In this document: in pieces, positions 8,178-16,837 of the stretch | Numbering within the stretch: position 1 is the first letter of the stretch | Layout: each line of letters opens with the position of its first letter | From: Streptomyces werraensis | GTDB taxonomy: Bacteria > Actinomycetota > Actinomycetes > Streptomycetales > Streptomycetaceae | Assembly: GCA_014656175.1 (NCBI GenBank) | Contig: BNBX01000013.1 | Location: 1-64,000, forward strand | Length of the DNA stretch: 64,000 nt | Reading direction: 5' to 3' | Position numbers and translations under genes: made by a program | The notes under the pieces: model-generated | Seen by the model: only the letters and a program-made list of their open reading frames with translations | Told to the model about the DNA's origin: nothing | The model's database searches: none

Positions 8178-8762
8178 TCACCAGCCGAGCTGTGCCTCGC
8201 CCAGGACCTCGCTGCCGATGTGGGCGGCGAGCTCCTGGGCGAGGGGCAGGTCTCCCCACTTGGTCACATGGACGAAGACGGTGTGCTCCTCCGTCCAGTC
8301 GCCCGTCTGGGCTTCGTCACCGTGGAACACGACCTGGATCCCGTCGTACTTCGAGGGCCAGTCCGCGTCCGAGTCGTCCGGCCAGCGGCCGTGCCACTCG
8401 ACGGAAACCATCCCGTCGCCCAGCGCGGCCAGGATCCCGGCCTCGACGCGCTCCCTCCCGACGTACTCCGAGAAGGTCAGCGGCAGGTGTTCCGTCAGTG
8501 ACGCGTCATCCAGTGCCGTCACGTCGAGGTCGAACCGGAGGTAGTCACCCGTCGCCGGGTCGGTCCGGCTCCGCGCGTAGTCGAAGGGCAGTCCGGGAGC
8601 GATCGCGGCGATGTCCCGCACCTCACGGACCGTGGCCGGTTCGGCGAACAGCCACACCTTGTCCTCGACATTCCTCAGCAGCGCGCACAATCGCCTGGCC
8701 TGCCGGTACGCCTCGCCCGCGTCCGTGGTCCGCAGGACCGGATACGCCCGTGAATTGCCCAT
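8178..8762 (-). CDS. conserved hypothetical protein
   Basis: From the ATG at 8762 the product is 194 residues (MGNSRAYPVLRTTDAGEAYRQ...); an earlier ATG at 8804 would add 14 residues starting PGPGGPGRV, with AGGA too close to be ideal. No signal peptide or membrane segment is seen. It has acidic/aromatic segments (VEWHGRWPDDSDADW, EHTVFVHVTKWGDLPLAQELA). I do not recognise the family. It is the last gene after the ABC exporter; with the longer start the gap to the permease stop would be 3 bases, so co-transcription is likely. Confidence 0.65.
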   Translation of the reverse strand: MGNSRAYPVLRTTDAGEAYRQARRLCALLRNVEDKVWLFAEPATVREVRDIAAIAPGLPFDYARSRTDPATGDYLRFDLDVTALDDASLTEHLPLTFSEYVGRERVEAGILAALGDGMVSVEWHGRWPDDSDADWPSKYDGIQVVFHGDEAQTGDWTEEHTVFVHVTKWGDLPLAQELAAHIGSEVLGEAQLGW

Positions 8763-8807
8763 GGACCGAACCGTCACACGTCCCGGCCCGCCCGGGCCAG
8801 GCATTTC

Positions 8808-9683
8808 CTAAGCCGTGACGTCCCTCGTCGTGAACCGGGCCCAGGCCGCCGAGCCGAAGACGGCGGCGTAGAGGACCTGGAGGCCGAGGTTCTTCGTCAG
8901 GTCCTCCCAGTGGACCGGTTCACGCATCAGGTCGGCGAAGGACAGCCAGTGGTGCGAGAACAGGTACGGGTGCAGGACGTGCAGCTGGGGGATCTGGTCG
9001 AGGATCTGGACGGTGATGAGCAGCCCGACCGTGGTGGCCATCGCCGCGATGCCGCTGTCGGTGAGGGTGGACACGAACAGGCCGAGCGCGGCCACCCCGA
9101 GCAGGGACGCGGCGACGACCAGGGCGATCAGCAGGGCGCGGACCAGACCTTCGCCGAAGGTGATGCGGGTGCCCGAGATGGTGGTGAGGTCGCCGAGCGG
9201 GAACAGCAGCGCGCCGACGGCCAGCGCCGAGACGGCCACCACCAGGGTGGCGGCCAGGCAGAACACCATGACCGTCGCGTACTTGGTGAGCAGCAGGCGG
9301 GTGCGGCCGGCAGGGGCGACCAGCAGGTAGCGCAGGGTGCCGGAGCCCGCCTCGCCGGCCACGGCGTCACCCGCGACCACGCCGACCGCCATGGGCAGGA
9401 AGAACGGCAGGGTCGCGGCGAGCGCCGTGAAGACCAGGAACAGGCCGTTGTTGGTGATCTGCGAGACGAACGCGGGTCCTCCCCCGCCTCCGCCCCCGGA
9501 CGAGCCGTCGCCGGTCTCGATCCGCACGGCGGTCCCGACCAGCACCGGCACGGCGGCCAGCACGCCCAGCAGGGCGAGCGTGCGCCAGCGGCGGAAAGTG
9601 GTGCGCAGTTCGTCGCGGAACAGGCCGAGGGTCCACAGCGGACGCGGCTGGACCGACGCGCTCACCGTCTCAGCCCGCGACAT
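8808..9683 (-). CDS. ABC-2 type transporter permease
   Basis: The 291-residue protein has an N-terminal cytoplasmic helix (FRDELRTTFRRWRTLALLG), six hydrophobic segments and a short Gly-rich loop (SSGGGGGGGP) after the first. The ABC-2 signature region is present (PMAVGVVAGDAVAGEAGSGTLRYLLV followed by R-rich LLTKY). Its start overlaps the end of the ATPase gene by 14 bases, so the two are translationally linked. It should form the membrane channel of a half-size exporter with the ATPase. Confidence 0.88.
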   Translation of the reverse strand: MSRAETVSASVQPRPLWTLGLFRDELRTTFRRWRTLALLGVLAAVPVLVGTAVRIETGDGSSGGGGGGGPAFVSQITNNGLFLVFTALAATLPFFLPMAVGVVAGDAVAGEAGSGTLRYLLVAPAGRTRLLLTKYATVMVFCLAATLVVAVSALAVGALLFPLGDLTTISGTRITFGEGLVRALLIALVVAASLLGVAALGLFVSTLTDSGIAAMATTVGLLITVQILDQIPQLHVLHPYLFSHHWLSFADLMREPVHWEDLTKNLGLQVLYAAVFGSAAWARFTTRDVTA

Positions 9684-10650
9684 CGAACCCCTCCCCCGTC
9701 AGCGCCACGAACACGTCCTCCAGCGAAGCCCGTTCGACCCCGAAGCCGCGCACCCGCACACCCGCCGCGACCAGGGCGGCGTTGACCTCGGCGAGGTCCC
9801 GTGCGGGCGGCTCGGCGCTCACCCGGTCGCCCTCCGCCACGACGTCGGCGAGGCCCTGCTCCTTCAGCACCCGGGCCGCGTCCGACGCATCCGGTGTGGT
9901 CACGAGCAGCCGGCCCCGGGCGCCCGCCGCCAGCTCGGCGACCGGCCCCTGCGTGATCAGCCGGCCCCGCGCCATCACCGCGACGTGCGTGCAGACCTGC
10001 TCGATCTCGTCGAGCAGGTGGGAGGAGAGGAAGACGGTCGTGCCGTCGGTGGCGAGTTCACGGACGAGCGCGCGGATCTCCCGCATCCCCTGCGGGTCGA
10101 GGCCGTTGGTCGGCTCGTCCAGCACCAGCAGCCGGCGGGGCCGCAGCAGGGCGGCGGCCAGACCGAGGCGCTGCTTCATGCCGAGGGAGTACGCCCGTGC
10201 CTTCTTGCCGGACGCGGTCGTGAGGCCCACCCGGTCCAGGGCGGCGGCGACGCGGGAGGTGCGGGTGCGGGGATCGGCGGTGGGGTCGGCCGCGTCGTAC
10301 CGGAGGAGATTGTCGCGGCCGGAGAGGAAGCCGTAGAGGGCAGGGCCCTCGATGAGGGCGCCGACGTGCGGCAGGACGGCGCGCGCGGAGCGGGGCATGG
10401 GGCGCCCCAGCACGTGCGCCGTCCCGGAGGTCGGCTCGATCAGGCCCATCAGCATGCGGATGGTGGTGGTCTTGCCGGAGCCGTTGGGGCCGAGGAAACC
10501 GAAGACGCTGCCCGCCGGGACGGTCAGGTTCAGGTCGTCCACGGCGAGCTGTCCGCCGCGGTAACGCTTGGTCAGCCCGCGGGTGACGACGACGGCGTCA
10601 CCCGTGGACCGCCCCTCGCGTGTCTGCTCCGTGGCGGACGTCCCGTCCAT
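9670..10650 (-). CDS. ABC transporter ATP-binding protein (exporter)
   Basis: The 326-residue ATPase has Walker A GPNGSGKTT, Q-loop region in MLMGLIEPTSG, signature YSLGMKQRLGLA, Walker B LLVLDEPTNGLDP and H-loop SSHLLDE. The order and the ~100-residue C-terminal extension match the DrrA/CcmA-type subfamily that pairs with ABC-2 permeases. GGGGGAG lies close to the ATG at 10650. It starts 37 bases after the LolA-like gene stop, suggesting one transcript of four genes. Confidence 0.92.
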   Translation of the reverse strand: MDGTSATEQTREGRSTGDAVVVTRGLTKRYRGGQLAVDDLNLTVPAGSVFGFLGPNGSGKTTTIRMLMGLIEPTSGTAHVLGRPMPRSARAVLPHVGALIEGPALYGFLSGRDNLLRYDAADPTADPRTRTSRVAAALDRVGLTTASGKKARAYSLGMKQRLGLAAALLRPRRLLVLDEPTNGLDPQGMREIRALVRELATDGTTVFLSSHLLDEIEQVCTHVAVMARGRLITQGPVAELAAGARGRLLVTTPDASDAARVLKEQGLADVVAEGDRVSAEPPARDLAEVNAALVAAGVRVRGFGVERASLEDVFVALTGEGFDVAG

Positions 10651-10687
10651 CGGCTCCCCCGTTCCCCTGGGCCGTGGGTCCGGGGAG

Positions 10688-11920
10688 CTACTTCCCCGCC
10701 TCGGCCGCCTTCACCAGCGCGTCCTTGGTGACCGTACCCACATAGACCTTGCCGTCCTCGGTGATGAGGGCGTTGACCAGGCGCGTGCTGAACACGGTGC
10801 CCTTGCCGAAGTCGCCCTTGACCTGGTCGCCGAGCGAGCCGAGGAAGCCGCCGAGGTCGCCGGCCTCCTCCTCCGTCGGCAGGCCTGCACCGGCGCCGGT
10901 GTCGAAGGTGGCGATGCTGTTCCAGCCCTCGCCGAGCATCCGCAGCCCGTCCAAGCCCTTGGCGAGGTCCTCCTCGGACTTCGGGCCACGCTCCGGCTTC
11001 CCGCCGAAGTCACCGTGGCCGCGGTCCTGTTCGGTGTCCTCGGTCACCTTGGCGCCCTTGGGCGGGGTGAACGCGAACGTGGAGGCGTCGGGACGGTCGA
11101 AGCTCACCTTGGTGAAGCCGATGTCCACGACGGCCGAGCCGCCGCTCGACGGGGTGAGCGTGAACTTCAGCGGCATGCCCGTCTCGCTGTCCACGGCGAT
11201 GCTGACGGCGCCGACGGTGGAGCCGGACTGCTTGGGCTCGACCACCAGCCGGTAGGCGTCGCGGCCGGCCACCTGGGCGGTGCCGTCGACCTTCACGGAC
11301 GTGGTGTCGTCGACCGCCTTCAGCGCCTCCTCCGCGAAGTCCTTCGGAGTGGCCGGAGGCTGCTGCGCGCTCCGCTCCTCGGCGTCCGCCTCGTCGACGG
11401 TGGCGTGGTAGACCTCGTTGGACGCGCTGTCGTAGCCCCAGACGTCCTTGCCGTTGTGGATGAGGCTGTACTCGGCGGCGTTCTCCAGCAGGGACAGCTT
11501 CTGCCGGTCCGGGCCGTCGACGGCGACGCGCAGGGTGTGCGTGCCGGACGCCAGCTCGGTCAGCCGGCCGGACGGGTCGGCGGAGGAACCGCCCTCGCCG
11601 TCCTCGCCGCCCGCCGCGCCGGACAGCAGGCCGCTCTCCAGCCCGCCGAGGTCCGGCAGCCCGAGGTCGGTGGTGATCTTCACGGTGCCGGACAGCCGCT
11701 CCACGTCCGACTGCGCGATCTTCTCGATGAGCTGCGCGGCGGTGATGTCCGGCAGGTCGGGGTCACCCGAGTCGGCGAGCGCCGGGACGAGTCCGATCGT
11801 CGCGGCCGCCACGCCCATCACGGTGACGGGGACCACGTAGCGCGCGGCCTTGCGGCGCCCGGCGCGCGGCTCCTCGACCTCCCCCGCGGTCGTCGTGTCG
11901 TCGGTCTCGTTCGGTGCCAT
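10688..11920 (-). CDS. LolA-like / DUF2092-type membrane-anchored protein
   Basis: The 410-residue product starts at the ATG at 11920 behind GGAGGG. An acidic N-tail (MAPNETDDTTTAGEVEE) precedes RRKAARYVVPVTVMGVAAATIGLVPALA, a single membrane anchor or signal. The exported part has the LolA/RseB-like half-barrel look: LSGTVKITTDLGLP, a pattern of amphipathic strands, VWGYDSASNEVYHATV, and a DAYRLVVEPKQSGSTVGAV stretch. Streptomyces lacks a classical outer membrane, so a lipid- or lipoprotein-binding sensor or chaperone role for the neighbouring ABC exporter is an inference from gene order. Confidence 0.78.
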   Translation of the reverse strand: MAPNETDDTTTAGEVEEPRAGRRKAARYVVPVTVMGVAAATIGLVPALADSGDPDLPDITAAQLIEKIAQSDVERLSGTVKITTDLGLPDLGGLESGLLSGAAGGEDGEGGSSADPSGRLTELASGTHTLRVAVDGPDRQKLSLLENAAEYSLIHNGKDVWGYDSASNEVYHATVDEADAEERSAQQPPATPKDFAEEALKAVDDTTSVKVDGTAQVAGRDAYRLVVEPKQSGSTVGAVSIAVDSETGMPLKFTLTPSSGGSAVVDIGFTKVSFDRPDASTFAFTPPKGAKVTEDTEQDRGHGDFGGKPERGPKSEEDLAKGLDGLRMLGEGWNSIATFDTGAGAGLPTEEEAGDLGGFLGSLGDQVKGDFGKGTVFSTRLVNALITEDGKVYVGTVTKDALVKAAEAGK

Positions 11921-12176
11921 GTGTGCCCTCCGTGGTCGGCGGCGGCTTCCGTCCCGTGTTCTCGCACCCGTTCGGCCCGGGCCGCCATTCTCACCCGAAC
12001 CGGTGAGAAGTGGTGTTGTCCGTCGTGTTCCATCTGACCAGAACGGCGGGACGGAATCGTCAGACCGCGGGCTCACCTGTGCGTACTGCTGCGGTATGAC
12101 ACGGGAGGACGGCGCCTCACCCGCCCCGTAGGGGTCGCCCGGGTCCTGGAGGCGTACGGGGACGGCTGCCGGAGCG

Positions 12177-13187
12177 TCAGCCGGCCCGGTGCACCACGGC
12201 GTCGCACAGCTCGACGAGCGCCGACTTGGCGGGGCCGTCGGGCAGCGGGGCGAGGGCGGCGCGCGCCTCCTCGGCGTAGCGCACGGTGTCCCGGCGGGCC
12301 TGGCCGAGCGCGGGGTGGGCGCGCAGCAGGCGCAGCGCCTCGGCGTGCCGGGCGTCGTCGGTGAGGTCGGAGTCGAGCAGCTCGCACAGGGCGAGGTCCT
12401 CGGCGAGGCCGAGCCGTGCCGCCCGCTCGCGCAGCCGCAGCACGGGGAGGGTGGCGATGCCCTCGCGCAGGTCGGTGCCGGGGGTCTTGCCGGACTCGTG
12501 GGAGTCGGAGGCGATGTCGAGGACGTCGTCGGCGAGCTGGAAGGCGACGCCGAGCCGCTCGCCGTACTGGGTGAGGACGTCGACGACGGTGTCGTCCGCG
12601 CCGGACATCATCGCGCCGAACCGGCAGGAGACGGCGACCAGGGAGCCGGTCTTGCCGCCGAGGACGTCCAGGTAGTGGTCGACCGGGTCGCGGCCGTCCT
12701 GCGGGCCCGCGGTCTCCAGGATCTGGCCGGTGACCAGTCGCTCGAACGCCTCGGCCTGCACCCGCACGGCCTCGGGGCCGAGGTCGGCCAGGATGTGGGA
12801 GGCGCGGGCGAAGAGGAAGTCGCCGGTGAGCACGGCGACCGAGTTGCCCCAGCGGGCGTTCGCGCTCGCGACCCCACGCCGCACCTCGGCCTCGTCCATC
12901 ACGTCGTCGTGGTACAGCGTGGCCAGGTGGGTGAGCTCCACCACGACGGCCGACGGGACGATGCCGGGCGCGTAGGGGTCGCCGAACCGGGCGGCGAGCA
13001 TGACGAGCAGCGGACGGAACCGCTTGCCGCCGGCCCGCACCAGGTGCTGGGCGGCCTCCGTGATGAACGGCACCTCGCTCTTGGTGGCTTCGAGCAGCCC
13101 TTCCTCGACAGCCGTCAATCCGGCCTGGACATCGGCTTCCAGAGCCTGGTCCCGCACGCTCAGCCCGAACGGCCCGACGACGGTCAC
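12177..13187 (-). CDS. long-chain polyprenyl (probable heptaprenyl or longer) diphosphate synthase
   Basis: The 336-residue trans-prenyltransferase begins at GTG 13187 with AGGAGA about 8 bases upstream. It has GGKRFRP, the first Asp-rich motif in LYHDDVMDEAEVRRG, the KTGSL segment, and the second Asp-rich motif LADDVLDIASD. Residues upstream of the first motif (VELTHLATL) lack the bulky aromatic pair that limits chain length in FPP synthases, consistent with a long product. In this setting it should make the side chain of menaquinone, condensing IPP units onto an allylic diphosphate. Exact chain length cannot be read from sequence. Confidence 0.9.
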   Translation of the reverse strand: MTVVGPFGLSVRDQALEADVQAGLTAVEEGLLEATKSEVPFITEAAQHLVRAGGKRFRPLLVMLAARFGDPYAPGIVPSAVVVELTHLATLYHDDVMDEAEVRRGVASANARWGNSVAVLTGDFLFARASHILADLGPEAVRVQAEAFERLVTGQILETAGPQDGRDPVDHYLDVLGGKTGSLVAVSCRFGAMMSGADDTVVDVLTQYGERLGVAFQLADDVLDIASDSHESGKTPGTDLREGIATLPVLRLRERAARLGLAEDLALCELLDSDLTDDARHAEALRLLRAHPALGQARRDTVRYAEEARAALAPLPDGPAKSALVELCDAVVHRAG

Positions 13188-13641
13188 GAGGGGTCTCCTG
13201 TCTGCTGGTGTCTGCTGGCGGTTACACGGTTTGTCGATAGGTCGCTGCCACCACTCGAGTCAGCGTATCCGGTCAGGTTTCGATCACCGCCAGGGCCCGG
13301 GGTCACAAGCAGGGCGATACGGGATCAGAAGCGGAGTGTTTTTGATCGGCTGATAACAACGGACATACCTCGCCTTCCCGGACACGGCGACCCGTGAACC
13401 ATCCTGCCCCACCCCTGAGTCCGATTTGCCGCCATTGGTGGGCGAATTCCTCTTGGTCGCGAATGCGCTCACGGTCGCCGTCCCGTGAAGTGGGTCACGC
13501 GCCGGGCCGCCCCCGGGACACCCTCGCACACGCCCGTCATCCCGCTCCACGCAACGGAGTTGACGCTTGGCGACCGCAAAGGATCAAGCACGCAAAACCG
13601 CCCATCCCAAGATCAAACGGTGCCTTGCGTGATCGTCGCAC
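13188..13641. other. non-coding stretch upstream of polyprenyl synthase and riboswitch
   Basis: About 450 bases without a supportable gene. It should contain the minus-strand promoter of the polyprenyl synthase. A partial inverted repeat (GATCAAGCACGCAA near 13577-13590 and TTGCGTGATC near 13625-13634) is visible but interrupted by 4 bases. Nothing else stood out. Confidence 0.5.
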
Positions 13642-13671
13642 TTGTTCCCGACATGTGCCCTCGCATACGTT
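13642..13671 (+). promoter_or_regulatory. candidate promoter of the riboswitch transcript
   Basis: TTGTTC (13642-13647) and TACGTT (13666-13671) are separated by 18 bp and fit a relaxed Streptomyces housekeeping promoter. Transcription would begin near 13678, giving a leader of about 210 bases that holds the whole riboswitch. Confidence 0.4.
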
Positions 13672-13729
13672 CCGGGCCTGCCGGGTGGACGCCGAGTCCT
13701 GCCGCCACCCGCATCACACCCGACGACCA

Positions 13730-13873
13730 ACTCACGCACGGCAGGAGCGGGGGACCCAGGTAAGTCGCCGTACCGGTACACCGCGCCGGGACGGCTCGGG
13801 GTGAAGCCATGCCCGCAGGGGCACGGCCGGGCACTCTCCCGCCCGAACCCGACAGCTCACCTCGCAGGCGTAG
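13730..13873 (+). ncRNA. c-di-AMP riboswitch (ydaO/yuaA class)
   Basis: The order and wording of the conserved blocks match the ydaO consensus: AGCGGGGGACCCA (13745-13757), GGGGTGAAGCC (13798-13808), GGGCAC (13829-13834), then GCCCGAACCCGACAGCTCACC (from 13841) and AGGCG (13866-13870). The 5' ACGC (13734-13737) can pair with GCGT (13868-13871) to close P1. The next bases are the ribosome site AGGAGAGGA (13872-13880) of the SLT hydrolase gene, so ligand binding may affect translation as well as transcription. In S. coelicolor this class controls cell-wall hydrolases such as rpfA, with c-di-AMP lowering expression. Confidence 0.93.
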
Positions 13874-13888
13874 GAGAGGAACCCAGAC

Positions 13889-14365
13889 ATGCCCGTCATC
13901 GCTTCGTCGCGCCGCCGTCTCGTCCGCACCCTCGCCGTCGCCGGCACCGGCGTCGCCGTGGTCGCGCTGCCGCTGTTCGGCGCCACCAGCGCCTCCGCGG
14001 CCCCCTCGGCCCAGGCCACGACCGCCGCCTCCACGACCGTGTACCCGGACAACCTCGACGGCTGGATCCGCGAGGCGCTGGACGTCATGGCGCAGAACGG
14101 CATCCCCGGCTCCTACGACTCCATCCACCGCAACATCATGCGGGAGTCGTCCGGGAACCCGGCCGCCATCAACCTGTGGGACTCCAACGCCGCGAAGGGC
14201 ACCCCGTCGAAGGGCCTGCTCCAGGTCATCGACCCGACCTTCCAGGCGTACCACGTGCCCGGCACCGCCTTCGACCCGTTCGACCCGGTCGCCAACATCG
14301 CCGCGGCCTGCAACTACGCCGCCGACCGCTACGGCTCGATCGACAACGTCTTCGGCGCGTACTGA
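13889..14365 (+). CDS. secreted transglycosylase SLT-domain cell-wall hydrolase
   Basis: The 158-residue secreted protein starts at ATG 13889, with AGGAGAGGA 8 bases upstream. Residues 1-~38 are a signal peptide (ASSRRRLVRTLAVAG...SASA-AP). The mature part is a compact lysozyme-like SLT domain: IHRNIMRESSGNPAAINLWD holds the catalytic Glu (RES), and GTPSKGLLQVIDPTFQAYHV holds the family GLLQ motif, followed by NIAAACNYAADRYGS. There is no LysM or other wall-binding domain. It probably cleaves peptidoglycan glycan strands during growth, germination or sporulation. The c-di-AMP riboswitch directly upstream is the evident control. The end overlaps the convergent HAD gene by 37 bases. Confidence 0.92.
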   Translation: MPVIASSRRRLVRTLAVAGTGVAVVALPLFGATSASAAPSAQATTAASTTVYPDNLDGWIREALDVMAQNGIPGSYDSIHRNIMRESSGNPAAINLWDSNAAKGTPSKGLLQVIDPTFQAYHVPGTAFDPFDPVANIAAACNYAADRYGSIDNVFGAY

Positions 14366-15201
14366 GCCGACCTCTGACGGCCGAGCCCGGCCGTCTGCCC
14401 GAACAGTCGCTCGAGGACGACGGCCACGCCGTCGTCCTCGTTCGACAGGGTGACCTCGTCGGCCACCGCCTTCAGCTCGGGGTGCGCGTTGGCCATGGCG
14501 ACGCCGTGGCCCGCCCACCGGAACATGGGGACGTCGTTCGGCATGTCCCCGAAGGCCACCGTGTCCTCGGGGCGCAGCCCCAGATGCTCGGCGGCCAGCG
14601 CAAGACCGGTCGCCTTGGTGACCCCGCACGGCTGGAGCTCCACCGTGCCGGGCCCCGACATGGTGACCGTGGCCAGCGAGCCGATCACGGACCGCGCCGC
14701 CACCGCCAGCGCGTCGTCCGTCAGCTCCGGGTGGCGCAGCAGCACCTTGCTGATCGGCCGCGCCCACAGGTCGTCGCGCCGCTCCACCCGCACCGACGGC
14801 AGCGTCGGGTGCGGCATCCGGTAGCCCGGCTCGATCAGCGTCAGCCCGTCGACCCCGTCCTGGTCGACCGCGGCGTACACCTCCCCCACCTCGGCCTCGA
14901 TCTTGCCGAGCGCGGTCTCCGCCAGTTCCCGGTCCAGCCGGACCGACCACAGCATCCGCCGCGCGGCGGCGTCGTACACCTGGGCGCCCTGTCCGCACAC
15001 CGCGAGCCCCGTGCAGCCGAGGTCGTCGAGCAGCGACCGCACCCTGGGGGCCGGCCGGCCCGTCACCACCAGGTGCCGGGCACCGGCCCGCTCGGCCCCG
15101 GCGAGGGCGGCGAGGGAGCGGTCGGAGAGGGTGTCGTCACCGCGCAGCAGCGTCCCGTCCAGGTCGGTGGCGATGAGAGAACAATCGGTGGGTGCGGCCA
15201 T
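14329..15201 (-). CDS. HAD-superfamily Cof-type hydrolase
   Basis: The 290-residue protein has HAD motif I at ATDLDGTLL (nucleophile Asp near residue 13, acid/base two later), motif II Thr in VVTGRPAPRV, motif III Lys in ATGLALAAEHLGL/VTKATG, and motif IV GDMPNDVPMF. The large C2-type cap between motifs II and III places it in the Cof/YbiV group, which dephosphorylates sugar phosphates, FMN or similar. The substrate is not predictable. Its 3' end overlaps the convergent SLT hydrolase gene. Confidence 0.88.
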   Translation of the reverse strand: MAAPTDCSLIATDLDGTLLRGDDTLSDRSLAALAGAERAGARHLVVTGRPAPRVRSLLDDLGCTGLAVCGQGAQVYDAAARRMLWSVRLDRELAETALGKIEAEVGEVYAAVDQDGVDGLTLIEPGYRMPHPTLPSVRVERRDDLWARPISKVLLRHPELTDDALAVAARSVIGSLATVTMSGPGTVELQPCGVTKATGLALAAEHLGLRPEDTVAFGDMPNDVPMFRWAGHGVAMANAHPELKAVADEVTLSNEDDGVAVVLERLFGQTAGLGRQRSAQYAPKTLSIEP

Positions 15202-15465
15202 GATCAGAGAATACGGACAAGAGGACCGTCCGATTCACCGCGCCCGTATGCCCTCGCATTGGGTGCGATTTGCCTTCTTGTGCCGCCGCATCGCGACCGG
15301 TTGAGAACTGTTTTCCCTTTTGACCGGAACACGGTGCGCTCCGCCGGACCCCGGCCCCGGGAGTCGTCCCTCATATCAGGAGCCCGCCGGGACACGACCC
15401 CGTAACGTGTGGCACGGCCACGGACACGTGGCCCACCCGCGCACACGAAAGCGAGGCAGCACCCG

Positions 15466-16680
15466 ATGCCCCCCTTCGATGTCCCCGAGGGCGACCCCTT
15501 CGGCCCGCACAACCTGCCGTACGGCGTCTTCTCGCTCCCCGGTTCGACGGAGCGCACCGTGGGCGTCCGGCTGGGCGACCACGTCCTCGACGCCGGCGCG
15601 GCGGCACACGCCCTGGGCTCCCCCTACGCCTCCCTGCTCGCGCGCCCCACCCTCAACCCGCTGCTGGCGGCGGGCCGTACGGCCTGGTCGGACGTGCGCC
15701 GCGCGCTCACCGCGTGGGTGACCGTCCCGGCGCACCGGGAGACCGTCGAGCCCTTCTTCCACCCGCTGTCCGAGGTGACCCTCCATCTGCCGTTCGAGGT
15801 CGCGGACTACGTCGACTTCTACGCCTCGGAGCACCACGCGCGGAACGTCGGGCAGATGTTCCGCCCCGACGCCGCCGACTCCCTGACCCCCAACTGGAAG
15901 CACCTGCCCATCGGTTACCACGGCCGCTCCGGCACCGTCGTGGTGTCCGGCACCGACGTGGTGCGCCCCTCCGGGCAGCGCAAGGCGCCCGCCGACCCCG
16001 CCCCGGTCTTCGGCCCGTCGGTGCGGCTGGACATCGAGGCCGAGGTCGGCTTCGTCGTCGGCGTCCCCTCCGAGCAGGGCCGGCCAGTGCCGCTGAACGC
16101 CTACCGCGACCACGTCTTCGGCCTGTGCCTGCTCAACGACTGGTCCGCGCGAGACATCCAGGCCTGGGAGTACGTGCCCCTCGGCCCGTTCCTCGGCAAG
16201 TCCTTCGCCACCTCGGTGTCGGCGTGGATCACCCCGCTGGACGCCCTGGACGAGGCCCGCGTCGCCCCGCCCGCGCGCACCCACGATCTGCTGCCGTACC
16301 TCGACGACTCCGGCGAGGAGCCCGGCGGCTACGACCTGCGCATCACCGTGACGATCAACGGTCACACCGTCTCCGAGTGCCCCTTCTCCACCATGTACTG
16401 GACGGCCGCCCAGCAGCTCGCCCACATGACGGTGAACGGCGCCTCCCTGCGCACCGGCGACCTCTACGGCTCCGGCACGGTCAGCGGCCCCGCCGAACGG
16501 GAGCGCGGTTCCCTGCTGGAGCTGACCTGGAACGGCCGTGACCCGCTCGAACTCCCCGACGGCAAGCGGACGTTCCTCGAGGACGGCGACGTGGTGACAC
16601 TGTCCGCCTGGGCGCCGGGACCGGACGGGGTACGGGTGGGGCTCGGCGAGGTGACGGGACGGGTGGTCCCCGCGTCCTGA
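15466..16680 (+). CDS. fahA: fumarylacetoacetase
   Basis: The 404-residue enzyme hydrolyses fumarylacetoacetate to fumarate and acetoacetate, the last step of tyrosine catabolism. It begins MPPFDVPEGDPFGPHNLPYG, the short N-terminal domain of FAH. The catalytic domain has VDFYASEHHARNVG (metal Asp and catalytic His), DIEAEVGFVVG (two metal Glu), LLNDWSARDIQAWEYVPLGPF (metal Asp, Lys/Arg contacts) and GSGTVSG near the end. Length is normal for the family. Other homogentisate-route genes are not in the window. A GAGG site lies 11 bases before the ATG. Confidence 0.93.
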   Translation: MPPFDVPEGDPFGPHNLPYGVFSLPGSTERTVGVRLGDHVLDAGAAAHALGSPYASLLARPTLNPLLAAGRTAWSDVRRALTAWVTVPAHRETVEPFFHPLSEVTLHLPFEVADYVDFYASEHHARNVGQMFRPDAADSLTPNWKHLPIGYHGRSGTVVVSGTDVVRPSGQRKAPADPAPVFGPSVRLDIEAEVGFVVGVPSEQGRPVPLNAYRDHVFGLCLLNDWSARDIQAWEYVPLGPFLGKSFATSVSAWITPLDALDEARVAPPARTHDLLPYLDDSGEEPGGYDLRITVTINGHTVSECPFSTMYWTAAQQLAHMTVNGASLRTGDLYGSGTVSGPAERERGSLLELTWNGRDPLELPDGKRTFLEDGDVVTLSAWAPGPDGVRVGLGEVTGRVVPAS

Positions 16681-16719
16681 CCCCTGCGGCCCTACCGAGG
16701 CGCACAACCACGCTGACTC

Positions 16720-16758
16720 GCACCGCCCTTCGCCGTCATACTTGGCGTCGGGCGGTGC
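16720..16758. terminator. hairpin between fahA and the peptidase gene
   Basis: GCACCGCCC (16720-16728) and GGGCGGTGC (16750-16758) are exact complements, with CGCC/GGCG extending the stem after a short bulge. The position, 40 bases after the fahA stop, suits a terminator; an operator for the peptidase gene 80 bases downstream is also possible. Confidence 0.55.
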
Positions 16759-16837
16759 GTTCGTTCTCCGTGCCGCGCGCATCGCACCACCGCACGCCCC
16801 CGAGCCGCTTCTTCCGACAGGATCCGGAGCCCGTGGC

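Noticed and set aside
12096..12131. Possible plus-strand microprotein around 12.1 kb (TREDGASPAP)
   Set aside because: No ribosome site, no conserved pattern; the region lies between two minus-strand genes.
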